Source: Phytopythium helicoides (taxonomy: Eukaryota; Oomycota; Peronosporomycetes; Pythiales; Pythiaceae). Taken from it: a DNA stretch of 64,000 bases. The stretch lies in the NCBI GenBank assembly GCA_024867545.1, contig JANFNE010000001.1, forward strand, positions 1,240,001 to 1,304,000, written 5' to 3'. The position numbers and the translations under genes are program-made. Position 1 is the first letter of the stretch. Each line of letters starts with the position of its first letter. Positions 34,188 through 43,756 of this stretch are shown here, piece by piece. Below the pieces are notes generated by a model. That model worked only from the letters and a program-made list of their open reading frames with translations. It made no database searches and was not told the origin of the DNA.

Positions 34188-35942
34188 ATGCTCGGGAGGC
34201 GCGCGGCGGCGCTGCTGGCGCTGGTCGGCGGCGCGGCGGCCTCGATCTCGCCCTACGGTGCGCAAGAAGGCGGTTGTGACACGAGCAGGCGGTCGCTAAC
34301 GGCGCGTGAATGAGACAGAGTACACGTACGACGGGACCACGACGTACTGCTACTGGATCAAGCAGGGCATGCAGGTCTCCAACTACGACGTGGCGTACCT
34401 GTACATCGAGGGCCAGGACGACGACTGCCCGCTCACCATCGACATCCAGCAGACCACCACGGGCACCATCCTCGCGTCCCAGCCGGTCGAGTACTCGTTC
34501 ACCGCCACGCTCAACCTCAACGAGAACGTGTTCAACATGACGTCGCTGCAGAGCACCGTGCCAGACCCCACCACCGGACTGCCCATGCAGATCGGACACG
34601 CCAACGTCCACACGTGCTCGAGCTCCAGCACCTGCGACGTCTTCCGCACAGGCACCAACCGCAAAATCTCGGACCAGGAGACCTCCAACTTACGGGTGAC
34701 AGTGCCAGCTTCCTGCAAAAGGTCACCTACGACGTCACGGGCGACAAGCACGTCTTCGCGCACGTTATCCTGGCGCCAGTCGACTACCTGAATGAGAGCT
34801 ACCACTTCATGACCTTCATGACCACGACCATCTCGTCCTCCTCCTCGGGTGAGAGCAGCACCAGCACCACGGCCTCCTCCGAGAGCTCCACGGGCCTGTC
34901 CTCTGGCGTCACGATCGGCCTCATCGTCGGTGGTATCGTCATCATCTTGGCAGTCATCTGCATCATCGTCTTCTGGCGCCGAGGCAGGACTCCCGAAAAC
35001 GAGACGGACCACTTCCGCAACAGCGGCTTCAACCCCAACTCGCACGCGAGCAAGGTGTCGAAACTCAACTGGAGTGACGAGCCCTCCGACTATGCGTGGA
35101 AGGACAATTACAATCCTTCAACGCTTGGGGGCGATCACAATCCTCCGCCAGCGCTGAGTGCGAGTGCTCTCATGTTCAACGAGAGCATGAACCGCCCGCA
35201 GAAGACAGTGTCGTCCTCAGGATCGATCCAGTATGAGTCACCTCGCGTGGACACGTACAACTACGGGTCACCCACTGGCACTGTGAGCACGATCAAGGTC
35301 CCTCCGCGCAACGCGAATCCATTCGGAGAGTCCCAAAACAACGGACTCGACCAGTCTCAGTCGTCGGTATTCAACGATGGCTCCAAGGTCTACGATGATG
35401 ACGGCATGCTGGAGTACGGACGTACACCCGACATGGAGGGTTTCCAGATCAACCGCCACTCTCTCGAGAGCGAGGTGTCGGTTGGCACGTCCTACGACTA
35501 CAATGGCAACACGCACCTTCACAACCCCACGTTCAACCCGCTGCTGAGTGGCTACTCTGGGCGTGAGTCGGACATGTCATCCGTGGACGACTACGACATG
35601 TACGACCGCGACCGGTCCAACACGGACGGAAAGAACAACATGCACGCGCGGATTTCGGAGGCTTCAATAGGAACGGTAGACTTTACGAACGAGCGCCCGC
35701 AGCAAGTGTACGGCAACCGCTTCAGCCGGCTGGACGAAAGCATGGCAAGCACAAGCGATTTCGAGAGCACGATGACGTCGAGCGCGGTTCGCTCGACGGG
35801 TGTCTACGACGTTGACGCTATGAGCTACCACGCTGGTGACTCGTTTGCAACGACCGCCTCGAGCTCCGCGACGTCCGTCAGCCAGGCAGGTCAGGGGCGT
35901 CAGTCGCGGACTGTGTCGGACGGCGAGAGCTATGAGTTCTGA
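34188..35942 (+). CDS. Type I single-pass membrane protein with DGTTTYC motif, long Ser/Asn-rich tail
   Basis: Exon 1 (34188-34257) encodes a classic signal peptide (MLGRRAAALLALVGGAAAS). A 61-nt intron (34258-34318) carries a CTAAC branch site. Exon 2 begins EYTYDGTTTYCYW, sharing DGTTTYC with the gene at 28572-29846. The ectodomain has paired cysteines (HTCSSSSTC) and a serine/threonine stalk. The single TM is about VTIGLIVGGIVIILAVICIIVFW, followed by a cytoplasmic tail of about 320 residues rich in Ser, Asn, Tyr and Asp. One frame break at 34690-34691, where an extra T would read SNFTGDS and continue to the stop at 35942. Function unknown. Confidence 0.75.
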
Positions 35943-36603
35943 GACGACCGTGCAAGCCATGTCAACTCATTTTCTCTTGTCGACCTCTTCCAAACCTGAA
36001 AAAGGTACTCCATTCTGCCCGCATCAAGGGCAGAAGTTCTTGTGAAGATTTGTTGCGTGGGGCGAGTCGCCAACGACTAGACACTCATCTGCCCCCGATT
36101 TTGAAAGCGTCTCTCGTCCACAGCACCGAAGTCGTCGCAGCATGCATGTGTGTGAGTGTCTGGATTCGCTCCACCGAGTTGCGTTACAGTTTGTCATCGT
36201 CGCGTCTGTGGATACGGGACCTTTTTCCGGTCGCAATATTTAAACAAATATACCAACGTATCTTCCGACATCACCGCATGAACTGCGTGCGATAGTATCT
36301 GCATGACACGCTGGTTTCTCATTAGCATGGAGTGCCAGGAGCCCAGCAAGGAATCGACCGTCATGAAGACAGCCAAGGCGACTCAAAGACGCTCCTGAAT
36401 TCCTCGGTTGCGTTGAAGGCTCGCCGAGAGCTCATTGGTTGCGTGGTGGATGCCAACGCACAGTCCTTAATCCTCTCCACAGCGTCGGTCCACCGGATCC
36501 TAGCGGCTCGATGGGACCGCTGAGGAGGGTTCCCAATGGAAGAACGATTGACTGGCTGAGCAAGCCGCAGCACTCGACGCTCCCTCAGTCGTGAATTTGC
36601 AAG
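35943..36603. other. Intergenic region, nothing recognised
   Basis: Between the membrane protein and the short two-exon gene. No supported ORF, RNA or repeat was seen. Confidence 0.4.
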
Positions 36604-36958
36604 ATGGAGGCCAAGCGGCCGCCTTTCCCGGCTCACGACCCGGGGCTACGCAGCTACTCCAAGGAGCCGGAGTCTTCTGACGACGACGACGACCAGGAGC
36701 GGCGCTGCCAAGTCTCTCTTCGACCTTTTCAGCTCGCAGTCACGGCGACGCCTTGCCTGTAAGCCTCGCCGATCCTTTTTCCACGACTAGCTGGTTCGGG
36801 TTTCCTTGCTCTGTTCCCACAGTGACCAAGGCCGAATCCTCCCGAACTATCACAGCGCCGTTAATTCAGTTGGAGACCCGCGGGGTTCGCGGACTCAAGA
36901 CGGAGGACAGCATTACGCAGACAGGCGACAGGCGTTCAGCCCTGGCGCCAACGAGTGA
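36604..36958 (+). CDS. Short two-exon gene, 96 aa, unknown
   Basis: Exon 1 (36604-36758) opens MEAKRPPFPAHDPGLRSYS and contains an acidic run (SSDDDDD). A 64-nt intron (36759-36822) has GTAAGC, a GACTAGC branch-like site and CCCACAG. Exon 2 (36823-36958) reads DQGRILPNYHSAVNSVGDPR and on to a TGA. The intron removes a frame break and the joined reading is continuous, which is the main support. No family is recognised, and the protein has no signal peptide or TM. Its stop might be bypassed by another splice, so the 3' end is uncertain. Confidence 0.4.
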
Positions 36959-37292
36959 AGATGGAGACGACGGAGACGACAAAGGTGAAGGAGACGGCTG
37001 AGACCAAGGAGCCGAAGGTGATGCCAGACAAGCGACTTTCAAACATTCCGTGAGTGGAAAGATCCACTGGCGTTCGCAAGCAGGCGCTGGTAGAGTTTCA
37101 TAGCCATCTCACGTCCCGGGACGCGAGCCCATAACCACTGCACCGAGATGCCAGTGGGATACCTCATGTGCACTAAGGGTTATATATAGCAACGCACGCA
37201 TTCGTCGTGACTTCATCTCTCCGAACACCACCTCGTTGTACATCACAAAACACTGGTGACGGGCAGACCTTGTGGCTCGAACCGGCTTCGTC

Positions 37293-39366
37293 ATGTCCAA
37301 GGAATGCGAGCAGCGCGAGGCCAACGGAGTATCCGTCAACAAACTCGACCTGTCGGCGACTTTCAGCTGTCGTCGTTGGTCGAAACTTACAGGCAAGACA
37401 GTGTCTCCAAGCGATGCACGTGCATGGCGAAAGCGCAGTCAATTGCGAGCTAGAACTGCGTCGACAGTCGCCGAGGCTGACGCTGTGGATGTTTTGCCTG
37501 TGCGACTGCTTCCGACTATGCCTCGACCATTCGAGTACCATGAAGCACTTGGACTGATCCCTGTGCGCGAGCAGGTGCCAACGCGTCCAAACCAATTTGT
37601 GGGTCGGGTATATACCAGTAAAGCGCCACCACGTGATCGCAAGCAGCAGTTGAGAAGGCAAGAAAGAGATGCAATCAAAGACAAAATCTACCTGCCAGCA
37701 ATGACAAGCAGGTCCCAACAGCTTTTCCTACCAAGGAGAGAGGTACGAACCGGCCACTACGACGTCGAGAACTATACACCAAGAGCAATACCTCACAAGA
37801 CCAAGTAGCACAGAATGGATTGGAGAAGGCACATTTCATTATCCACCAGGGATTCGCCTCCTGTCGACTGATTTACCAGAGCTGCGAGCTCGAATGGCAC
37901 GGCATGGGCGAAACGCTGACGCTTGCTCCACATCTCAGGGTTTCTACTGTCCGACGCCCCCGTTATCAGCCAGGTTGACAGCTTCATCACCGACTACAAT
38001 TCGCCCCCACAGTGAGAGCCATCGACGAACACCTCAGCACAGCCGAGCTCAGCATCGAATATTGAAGAATCCCAGCGATACCCTCACCGTAGACGTCCAT
38101 CATAGTTCAACCAACACGCTGTCGGGAGCAAGTACGGGAAGTCTAGAAGCAGATATTGTCAACGCGTTGGAAGCACTGGAACGAGCCGAGGCTGCTAATA
38201 GGAGTCCTGCAAACGACAGTATTCTAAAGGAGGATACCAGCAATCTTTTTGGTGACGAAGAGAAGGCAGTGAATCTGGAGTCAACGAAACACTGCCACGG
38301 AAACGATTCCGATCTTGCTGAGTTTGACGAGAGAGTGGCTTTATTTGATCTTATTGATGACAACCCCACGAAGGAGAGCTGTGCACCTCCAAGAGTTGAG
38401 CCCATCGCAACAAGCGGTAGTACGGCAACTCCAGTAGAGCCAGAAAGCCACCAGGAAGAAGTCGTCACTATTCTAACACAGCAAGGACTTGAAGATTCCC
38501 AAACTATATTTGTTCCAACGGAAATCACATTGTCCTCTGAAACGGAGCGTGCGCATATCGGACTATTGACATCAGAGCAAATTGACAACGATGTTGTTGA
38601 TATAGTCGAGTGCGAAAGACAAGAAGCTGACTTCATTAAAGATGACATAGTTGAAGACAACTACCATTTGGCGAATGAGATGTTGATTCCGAGCGAAGAA
38701 ATCACCCCAACTAGACTGGCATCGCACGCAAACGATTTACCAATCATGTCAGCTAGTTTTGAGAGTGAGGATTTGGATCATCAAACTCAAGGAGTCAGGG
38801 AACTTGAGCCATACACCCAAGTCACGGCGAACTGTGAAACTACAGATTCTGTTGACATTCTCAGCTCTGAAGCGGCTAAACAGGCCAGGGAGGTCGCAAA
38901 TGATGACGATAACACCAATTTTTGCACTTCACGAGATATCGCTCGTGACGAAACCAATCTGCTTGACGACAAAACCATGGTAGATGAGTTTATTGGCGGC
39001 GTTGAGCACCCTTTTAGTGGCTCAACGGAATCGAAGACTCCCCACAATTCAAATGAAACTGGTCAGCTCGTTGACAGCAAAGAAGACGAATACAGTGAAG
39101 AAGAACTTGAGGATGACAATTACGAAGCTGAATACAACGCGATTGAAGCAGAGTGTACACAAGAATATGAAACAAAGAACTTATCCAAGGATGATATTCC
39201 CCTCGCTGATTCCAGCCCAAAGACACCAACTCTATCAGAGCTGACTGATATGCAACTATCACACAACCCTGCTCGCCGCCCATCTGTGAGTGCCTACGAT
39301 GCTGATTTTGAGGACGAGGAAGAGGATCCTGAACTTCAATACTATGACGTAGACGAGGAGTACTAG
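37293..39366 (+). CDS. Acidic, mostly disordered protein of unknown function
   Basis: About 690 aa. The N-terminal third is basic (DARAWRKRSQLRAR, PPRDRKQQLRRQERDAIKDK) and the C-terminal two thirds strongly acidic, with EEDPELQYYDVDEEY at the end. No known domain was recognised. The start is placed at ATG 37293 (MSKECEQREANG); a longer frame begins at 37272. A frame change near 37770-37776 (AA run) is needed to join DVE to a segment reading HQEQYLTRPSSTEW and on to ARMARHGRNADACS. An upstream exon is possible: a short frame METTETTKVKE... at about 36961 ends at a GTGAGT site near 37050. Confidence 0.6.
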
Positions 39367-39473
39367 TTCAACTCAACCAATTTTGTTTGTCGAATCACAA
39401 ATATAGATCCGTGTTGCTCAGTTTAGAGTCAAAATACGAAGACGAAAGAGTCCAAACGGCGGGATGACAAGCA

Positions 39474-40934
39474 ATGAACGGTGATCGGAAACCCATGAGT
39501 CCATATGGGTACTACAAAAAGCTAGTGAGCGACTTCGACGCGCTCGAATCTGAGCTCGAAGCAAATTCCGAGCAACAAAAGCAGCTCCAAGCAAGATTTT
39601 ATGGTGCGAAAAGCACCCAACGAGAATCTGAAAGGCAAAAGCGAGAGCGTGAAGCGAAGAAGTGGTCAGCTGATCGAGATCAACAAATAGAAAACATAGT
39701 GAAACATCAAACACACTTTAACGAACTAAGCCAACAAGTTGATCAACTTGTCGATCAAGAGATTCGGCTTCTAGCTGAGCTAGAGGTGCTACATGAGAAG
39801 CAACAAGCAGAAAAAACCACGGCTGCAGCACAGCTGCGAGATCTAATACACAAGAAATCAAGATTGCTCGAGGAAGAGCTTACTAAAGGACAGATGGATC
39901 TCGAATTTATTGCTGAGCTCATTAATGCCAGCAGAAACAACCGAACGAGTGACCAAGGAGAAGAGGATAAGATGGCTGTGCGAGCAGTTGTGCAGAGAGT
40001 CCAAAACTCACGTCTTCAAACACTTGAATCAGCCAAACAAAAACTGGAAGAGCAACTCGCAGCCTTTGCTAGAGATCAGGAAGCTGCTCACTTCGAAAGT
40101 CAACGAAATTCGCACACGAAAGCAGCGTGCACTCCAAATTCTTTCGAGTAACCAGCAGGAGGCGATAAAGGATTTCTTCACGACTTTAGTAGACATCAAG
40201 TTGGAAGTGAGTGATTCTAATCGAGGCGTTTTACCAGAGCCAAGTGAAGCTATCGCAAAATACTCAACCTCGCTGGACTTTGACGCTATTCTGGCTAGAG
40301 TCGACCCACGTGTGAAGCCAGACAACCTGAAAGGGGTTGATTTAGAAACGAATGAAGCTCGGTGGCAGGTTGAAGATGCTGGTGTCGAGGCCAAAGCCCT
40401 GATAGAGCGTGGTGCAGAGCGCCTACTTAACCTTGAGCAAGCACTCTTGCAGCGAAAAAAAGAAGCAGTCGACTTAGACTTCGAGCTGGAGACTGAGGCA
40501 CTGGAAAAGTCACAAAAACAAACCCTCTTAATGTCAGCGTGGACAATCGATTCATGCCCGCCTGAGCTCTTTGAGGAAGCCAGCTTGATGCAAAGGATAG
40601 TAATAGAGTGTGCAGAGAAAGCGGTTGGAATATCTGAGAGCAGGCACCCGAATTTCAAAGGGATAGCTCACCATATCTTTGTTGATACGTTGCTGGTACG
40701 CCCGCTACCCTTGATGCACTTCGTGTGATTTGGACTGACGCCAACCTTTTTATTGTGCAGGCTGATATAGCGAAGGAACTAGCTCTGGGTGTCATGAACG
40801 AGCTCCAACCACGAAATAAACCGAAGACTAACGGTGTTAGTTCAGCATTTCGTAACATCTTTCATCGTGGAAATCGCTCAAAGGCTGACAAATCAACGCG
40901 GCCATCAGCAAAAACAACCATGGGGCGAAAATAA
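39474..40934 (+). CDS. Coiled-coil protein, unknown
   Basis: About 463 aa, start at ATG 39474 (MNGDRKPMSPYGYYKKL). The first 220 residues are heptad-rich (LESELEANSEQQKQLQ, LAELEVLHEKQQAEK), predicting a long coiled coil; a second helical half follows (AERLLNLEQALLQRKKEA). An intron of 65 nt (40696-40760) has GTACGC...TGTGCAG, after which a basic tail ends KTTMGRK. One frame change lies in AAA at 40096-40098; dropping an A joins AAHFE to VNEIRTRKQRA. No catalytic motif. A cytoskeletal or ciliary structural role would fit but is a guess. It converges on the methyltransferase fusion with 66 nt between stops. Confidence 0.7.
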
Positions 40935-41000
40935 GCAGTGATGGATTGACCCACGTATCTTCATTATTCACGCATGAGAACTTCTACTCTTGCGAGACTG

Positions 41001-42479
41001 TCACCACAGTCCAACAATTTCGCTACCTGACGCGACCAAATCGGCAGTTTGCGCATTGGTCGCTTGAAAATGGTTAAGCTTGAGACGCTCAGCCAAATTC
41101 TCAATTGCAAGCGCACTAACTTCATCTTCATCGCTACTGAAGAGGTAGAAAACTGTATTTCGGGTGTTCTTGAGCTGCAGCACAGCACCGTGAGGAAAAA
41201 CGGTCTCTAGACGTGCTTGAACTCGTGCAAGTACATCTGTAGACTCAGCAATCACATTGAAAGCTGCTAAGCCGCCTCCAGGCTTCAGCACTCGCTTCAA
41301 ACTCTCTAGGAACTGGTCGGTCAGCATACTTGGAGGTGGAGCGGCAATTCCATTATGGGTTTCGCCACTGTCAACGTCGACTATAATCACGTCATATTTT
41401 GCGCCAACGCGAAGCTGATCACTAATGAAATCCTCTCCAAATTTCTGGTGCAGTCTCAATCTCGTTGGGTGCTGCTTCTGAAACTCGGTGACACCAAAGA
41501 ATTCATTTCCGATATCAACCACACGCTCATTCGGCTCAACTGCGTCAATACGCTCGATATGGAGGAGGTGATGGAGAAGAAACAGCGGGAGAGTGGATGC
41601 TCCAGCACCCAATACCGCGATACGAAAGTTCTCAAGCGTGGTAGGAAGCCAAAGAAATGGGATGCACAACGCTCGATGCACCTCGAGTGTCAAGTGGGTT
41701 CGGTCTGGCTTGTTGGTCTGTCTATCCAGCTCTACCTCGCTCTGGATGAGTTGGAGTCGGTCCTTAAATACGAAGCATCGCGTCGGAATTGCTTCCTCAC
41801 CGCCCAACACCGTGTCCAGTACAGCAACCTCTTCGTCCTGGAACACCACGTGCCGAGAAAACTTGGCAAAGAACTCCTCCTTGAACTCTTGCACGAAGGC
41901 CTCATCTCCAGCCAGCAGCTCCTCGAGCAGCTCCATCATCTCTGTGTGCGTGTAGTTCTCTCCCGAGCGGTGGATGTCGTGCGCGATGATCTGTGGGGCG
42001 ATGTCGTCGAACGAGTAGGCGTCGTACTCCCCCGCGCCGTCTCCATCAACCGTCGTGTCAGTCGATATGCCCTCGCACTCTTTGGCCGCGACGCGCCAGT
42101 CGTAGTCCGAGATGAGGTGCTGCGGCCACCACGGGTATGTGCGGCACTGCGTGGGCCTGGCCTGGTAGATGGAGCACCTCGCGCCGTCCAGGAACACGCA
42201 GTGCGTATCATCCTCCGACTGGCGCAGCAGCCACGCGTCGCGCTGGTCGTCGCTGGGCCGCACGAACTTTTGCTTGACGCCGTCCAGCGACTCGCGCGTG
42301 GCGGCTGCGATGGCGCGCAGCTCTCGCTCGTTGACGCGCACGCGACCGCCGCGGCCCGTGCAGCACTTGCCGCAGCGCGTGCAGCTGAAGCGCAGGCGCA
42401 CGTCGTCCCTGGCGCGCTGCCAGTCGCGCAGCGGCCGCTCGGCGGCGCTCGAGAAGCGGCGCGGCGACAGGCGGCGCAT
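41001..42479 (-). CDS. Fusion: CxxCxxCC (YkgJ-type) Zn/Fe cluster domain plus spermidine-synthase-like methyltransferase
   Basis: About 492 aa, single exon; first ATG at 42479 (the ORF opens with TTG seven codons earlier). The N-terminus RRLSPRRFSSA looks like a mitochondrial presequence. Residues 33-40 are CTRCGKCC and are followed by GARCSIYQARPTQCRTYPWW, the two halves of the YkgJ/PF03692 putative zinc- or iron-chelating cluster. The second half has IAVLGAGASTLPLFLL, AVEPNERVVDIGNEFFG and YDVIIVDVDSGE, the motif I/II pattern of spermidine-synthase and METTL13-like methyltransferases. Substrate unknown; a METTL13-like protein methyltransferase is as likely as polyamine synthesis. It shares a 157-nt divergent promoter with the nucleolin-like gene. 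Confidence 0.8.
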   Translation of the reverse strand: MRRLSPRRFSSAAERPLRDWQRARDDVRLRFSCTRCGKCCTGRGGRVRVNERELRAIAAATRESLDGVKQKFVRPSDDQRDAWLLRQSEDDTHCVFLDGARCSIYQARPTQCRTYPWWPQHLISDYDWRVAAKECEGISTDTTVDGDGAGEYDAYSFDDIAPQIIAHDIHRSGENYTHTEMMELLEELLAGDEAFVQEFKEEFFAKFSRHVVFQDEEVAVLDTVLGGEEAIPTRCFVFKDRLQLIQSEVELDRQTNKPDRTHLTLEVHRALCIPFLWLPTTLENFRIAVLGAGASTLPLFLLHHLLHIERIDAVEPNERVVDIGNEFFGVTEFQKQHPTRLRLHQKFGEDFISDQLRVGAKYDVIIVDVDSGETHNGIAAPPPSMLTDQFLESLKRVLKPGGGLAAFNVIAESTDVLARVQARLETVFPHGAVLQLKNTRNTVFYLFSSDEDEVSALAIENLAERLKLNHFQATNAQTADLVASGSEIVGLW

Positions 42480-42533
42480 GCTGGAGCGTAGTGGCGGCAA
42501 GATCGGGCTCGGCGGCGGCAGCGAGCGCGTCTG

Positions 42534-42571
42534 ATTGGCTGAATATGGGGAAAGACGGTGTTTTGACCAAT
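42534..42571. promoter_or_regulatory. Bidirectional promoter with opposed CCAAT boxes
   Basis: ATTGG at 42534-42538 and CCAAT at 42567-42571 face the minus gene (ATG 42479) and the plus gene (ATG 42637), at 55 and 66 nt. The near-symmetric spacing supports one box per gene. Confidence 0.5.
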
Positions 42572-42636
42572 GAGAGAGCAGATTTCGAGGCGCAACCAGG
42601 TCCAGCGGTCACTTTTCCAGTTCTTGAAGCAGCAGC

Positions 42637-42697
42637 ATGGGCAGCAAGCCCGTCGGCGTCAAGAAGCGCGCGCGAGCGGAGCCGGCAGAGCCGCGCG

Positions 42698-42736
<39 letters not shown>

Positions 42737-43692
42737 CGAGCAGCGGCGAGAGCGACGCGGAGCTGGCGCAGGCGGCGGCGTCCGAGTCGGAGGCGAGCGA
42801 CAGCGAGGACGACGAGGTGGAGAACGCGCTGTTCCGGCCGGCGCCAAAGGCCGAGGAGAGCGAGAGCGCGTCGTCTTCTTCGGATGAGGAGGAAGAGGAG
42901 GTGAAGAAGCCGAAGGCGGCGGAGAAGAGCGGCAAGAAGAGCGCCAAAGAGGAGGACCCGGAGACGGCGAGGCTCAAGGAGGAGATCGGCCGCAAGACCG
43001 AGGCCACTGTGTATGTGGAGGGCATCCCGTACAAGGCGGACGAGGGCGACCTCGTGAGCCACTTCTCATCCTGCGGTATTGTCAAGGAGGTCCGCATGCC
43101 GCGGTACCAGGACTCGGGCAAGCCGAGGGGATACGGACACGTCGTCTTCGAGGACAGCAAGTCGATCGCCAAGGCGCTCAAGTTGGACGGAAAGTACCTG
43201 TTCGGCCGCTACCTGACGGTGCGGGTGGCGGAGACGCCGCGCCTGGTTGAGATGGCTATCAAGGAGCTAAAATCAGGAACCAAGAAGATCGTCAAGGGAT
43301 GCCGCACGGTCTTCATCAAGCAGCTCCCGTACGAAGTCGAGGAGATCACAGTTCGCGAAGCACTTGCCAGCTGCGGTACCATCCTAAGTGTGCGTTTGCC
43401 AATGTGGAACCATACCAAGAAGCTGAAGGGCTTTGGCTATGTGGAGTTCTCGACCGAGGAGGAGGCGCTTGCAGCTACCAAGCGCTCGGGCATGAAGATC
43501 GGAAACCGCATGGTGATCATCAGCCTGGACGTGGCTGGTGGCGCACCGAAGGCGAGCTTTCGCACGCGCGACGGCCAGTTCTGGAGTAAGGGAGAGGAGG
43601 CCAAGAAGTCTCTCGCCAAGAAGATGAGCGACAAGAAGCAACGCCAGGCCGGTAATCCCGCAGGCGGCCACAAGAAGCGGAAAACCGAGTAG
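42637..43692 (+). CDS. Nucleolin-like RNA-binding protein with two RRMs
   Basis: 351 aa, single exon. The N-terminus has a basic KKRAR patch, a poly-serine run encoded by a CAG-frame repeat (42699-42734), and acidic/serine tracts (SEDDEVEN, SSSSDEEEEE), the layout of nucleolin and yeast Nsr1. RRM1 (about 122-200) has VYVEGIP (RNP2) and RGYGHVVFE (RNP1). RRM2 (about 218-292) has VFIKQLP and KGFGYVEFS. The C-terminus is lysine-rich and ends HKKRKTE. A nucleolar ribosome-biogenesis role is inferred from the family. The gene overlaps nothing and converges on the TatD/cyclase fusion with 64 nt between stops. Confidence 0.9.
42699..42734 (+). repeat. CAG trinucleotide repeat in coding sequence
   Basis: Twelve CAG/AGC units read as serine codons (AGC) in the nucleolin-like gene. 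Length variation here would only lengthen or shorten a poly-Ser linker. Confidence 0.85.
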
Positions 43693-43756
43693 AGATACGA
43701 GAACAACCCATTTTTCCTGAAACGAAATAGATGCTGTCTATGCTGTGTACATTCTA

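Noticed and set aside
33366..34313. 315-codon open frame on + between MFS gene 2 and the next gene
   Set aside because: No domain, compositionally random, and it overlaps the signal-peptide exon of the real gene in another frame.
41355..42491. 378-codon + frame opposite the methyltransferase fusion
   Set aside because: It is a shadow of the clear minus-strand protein with both domain signatures.
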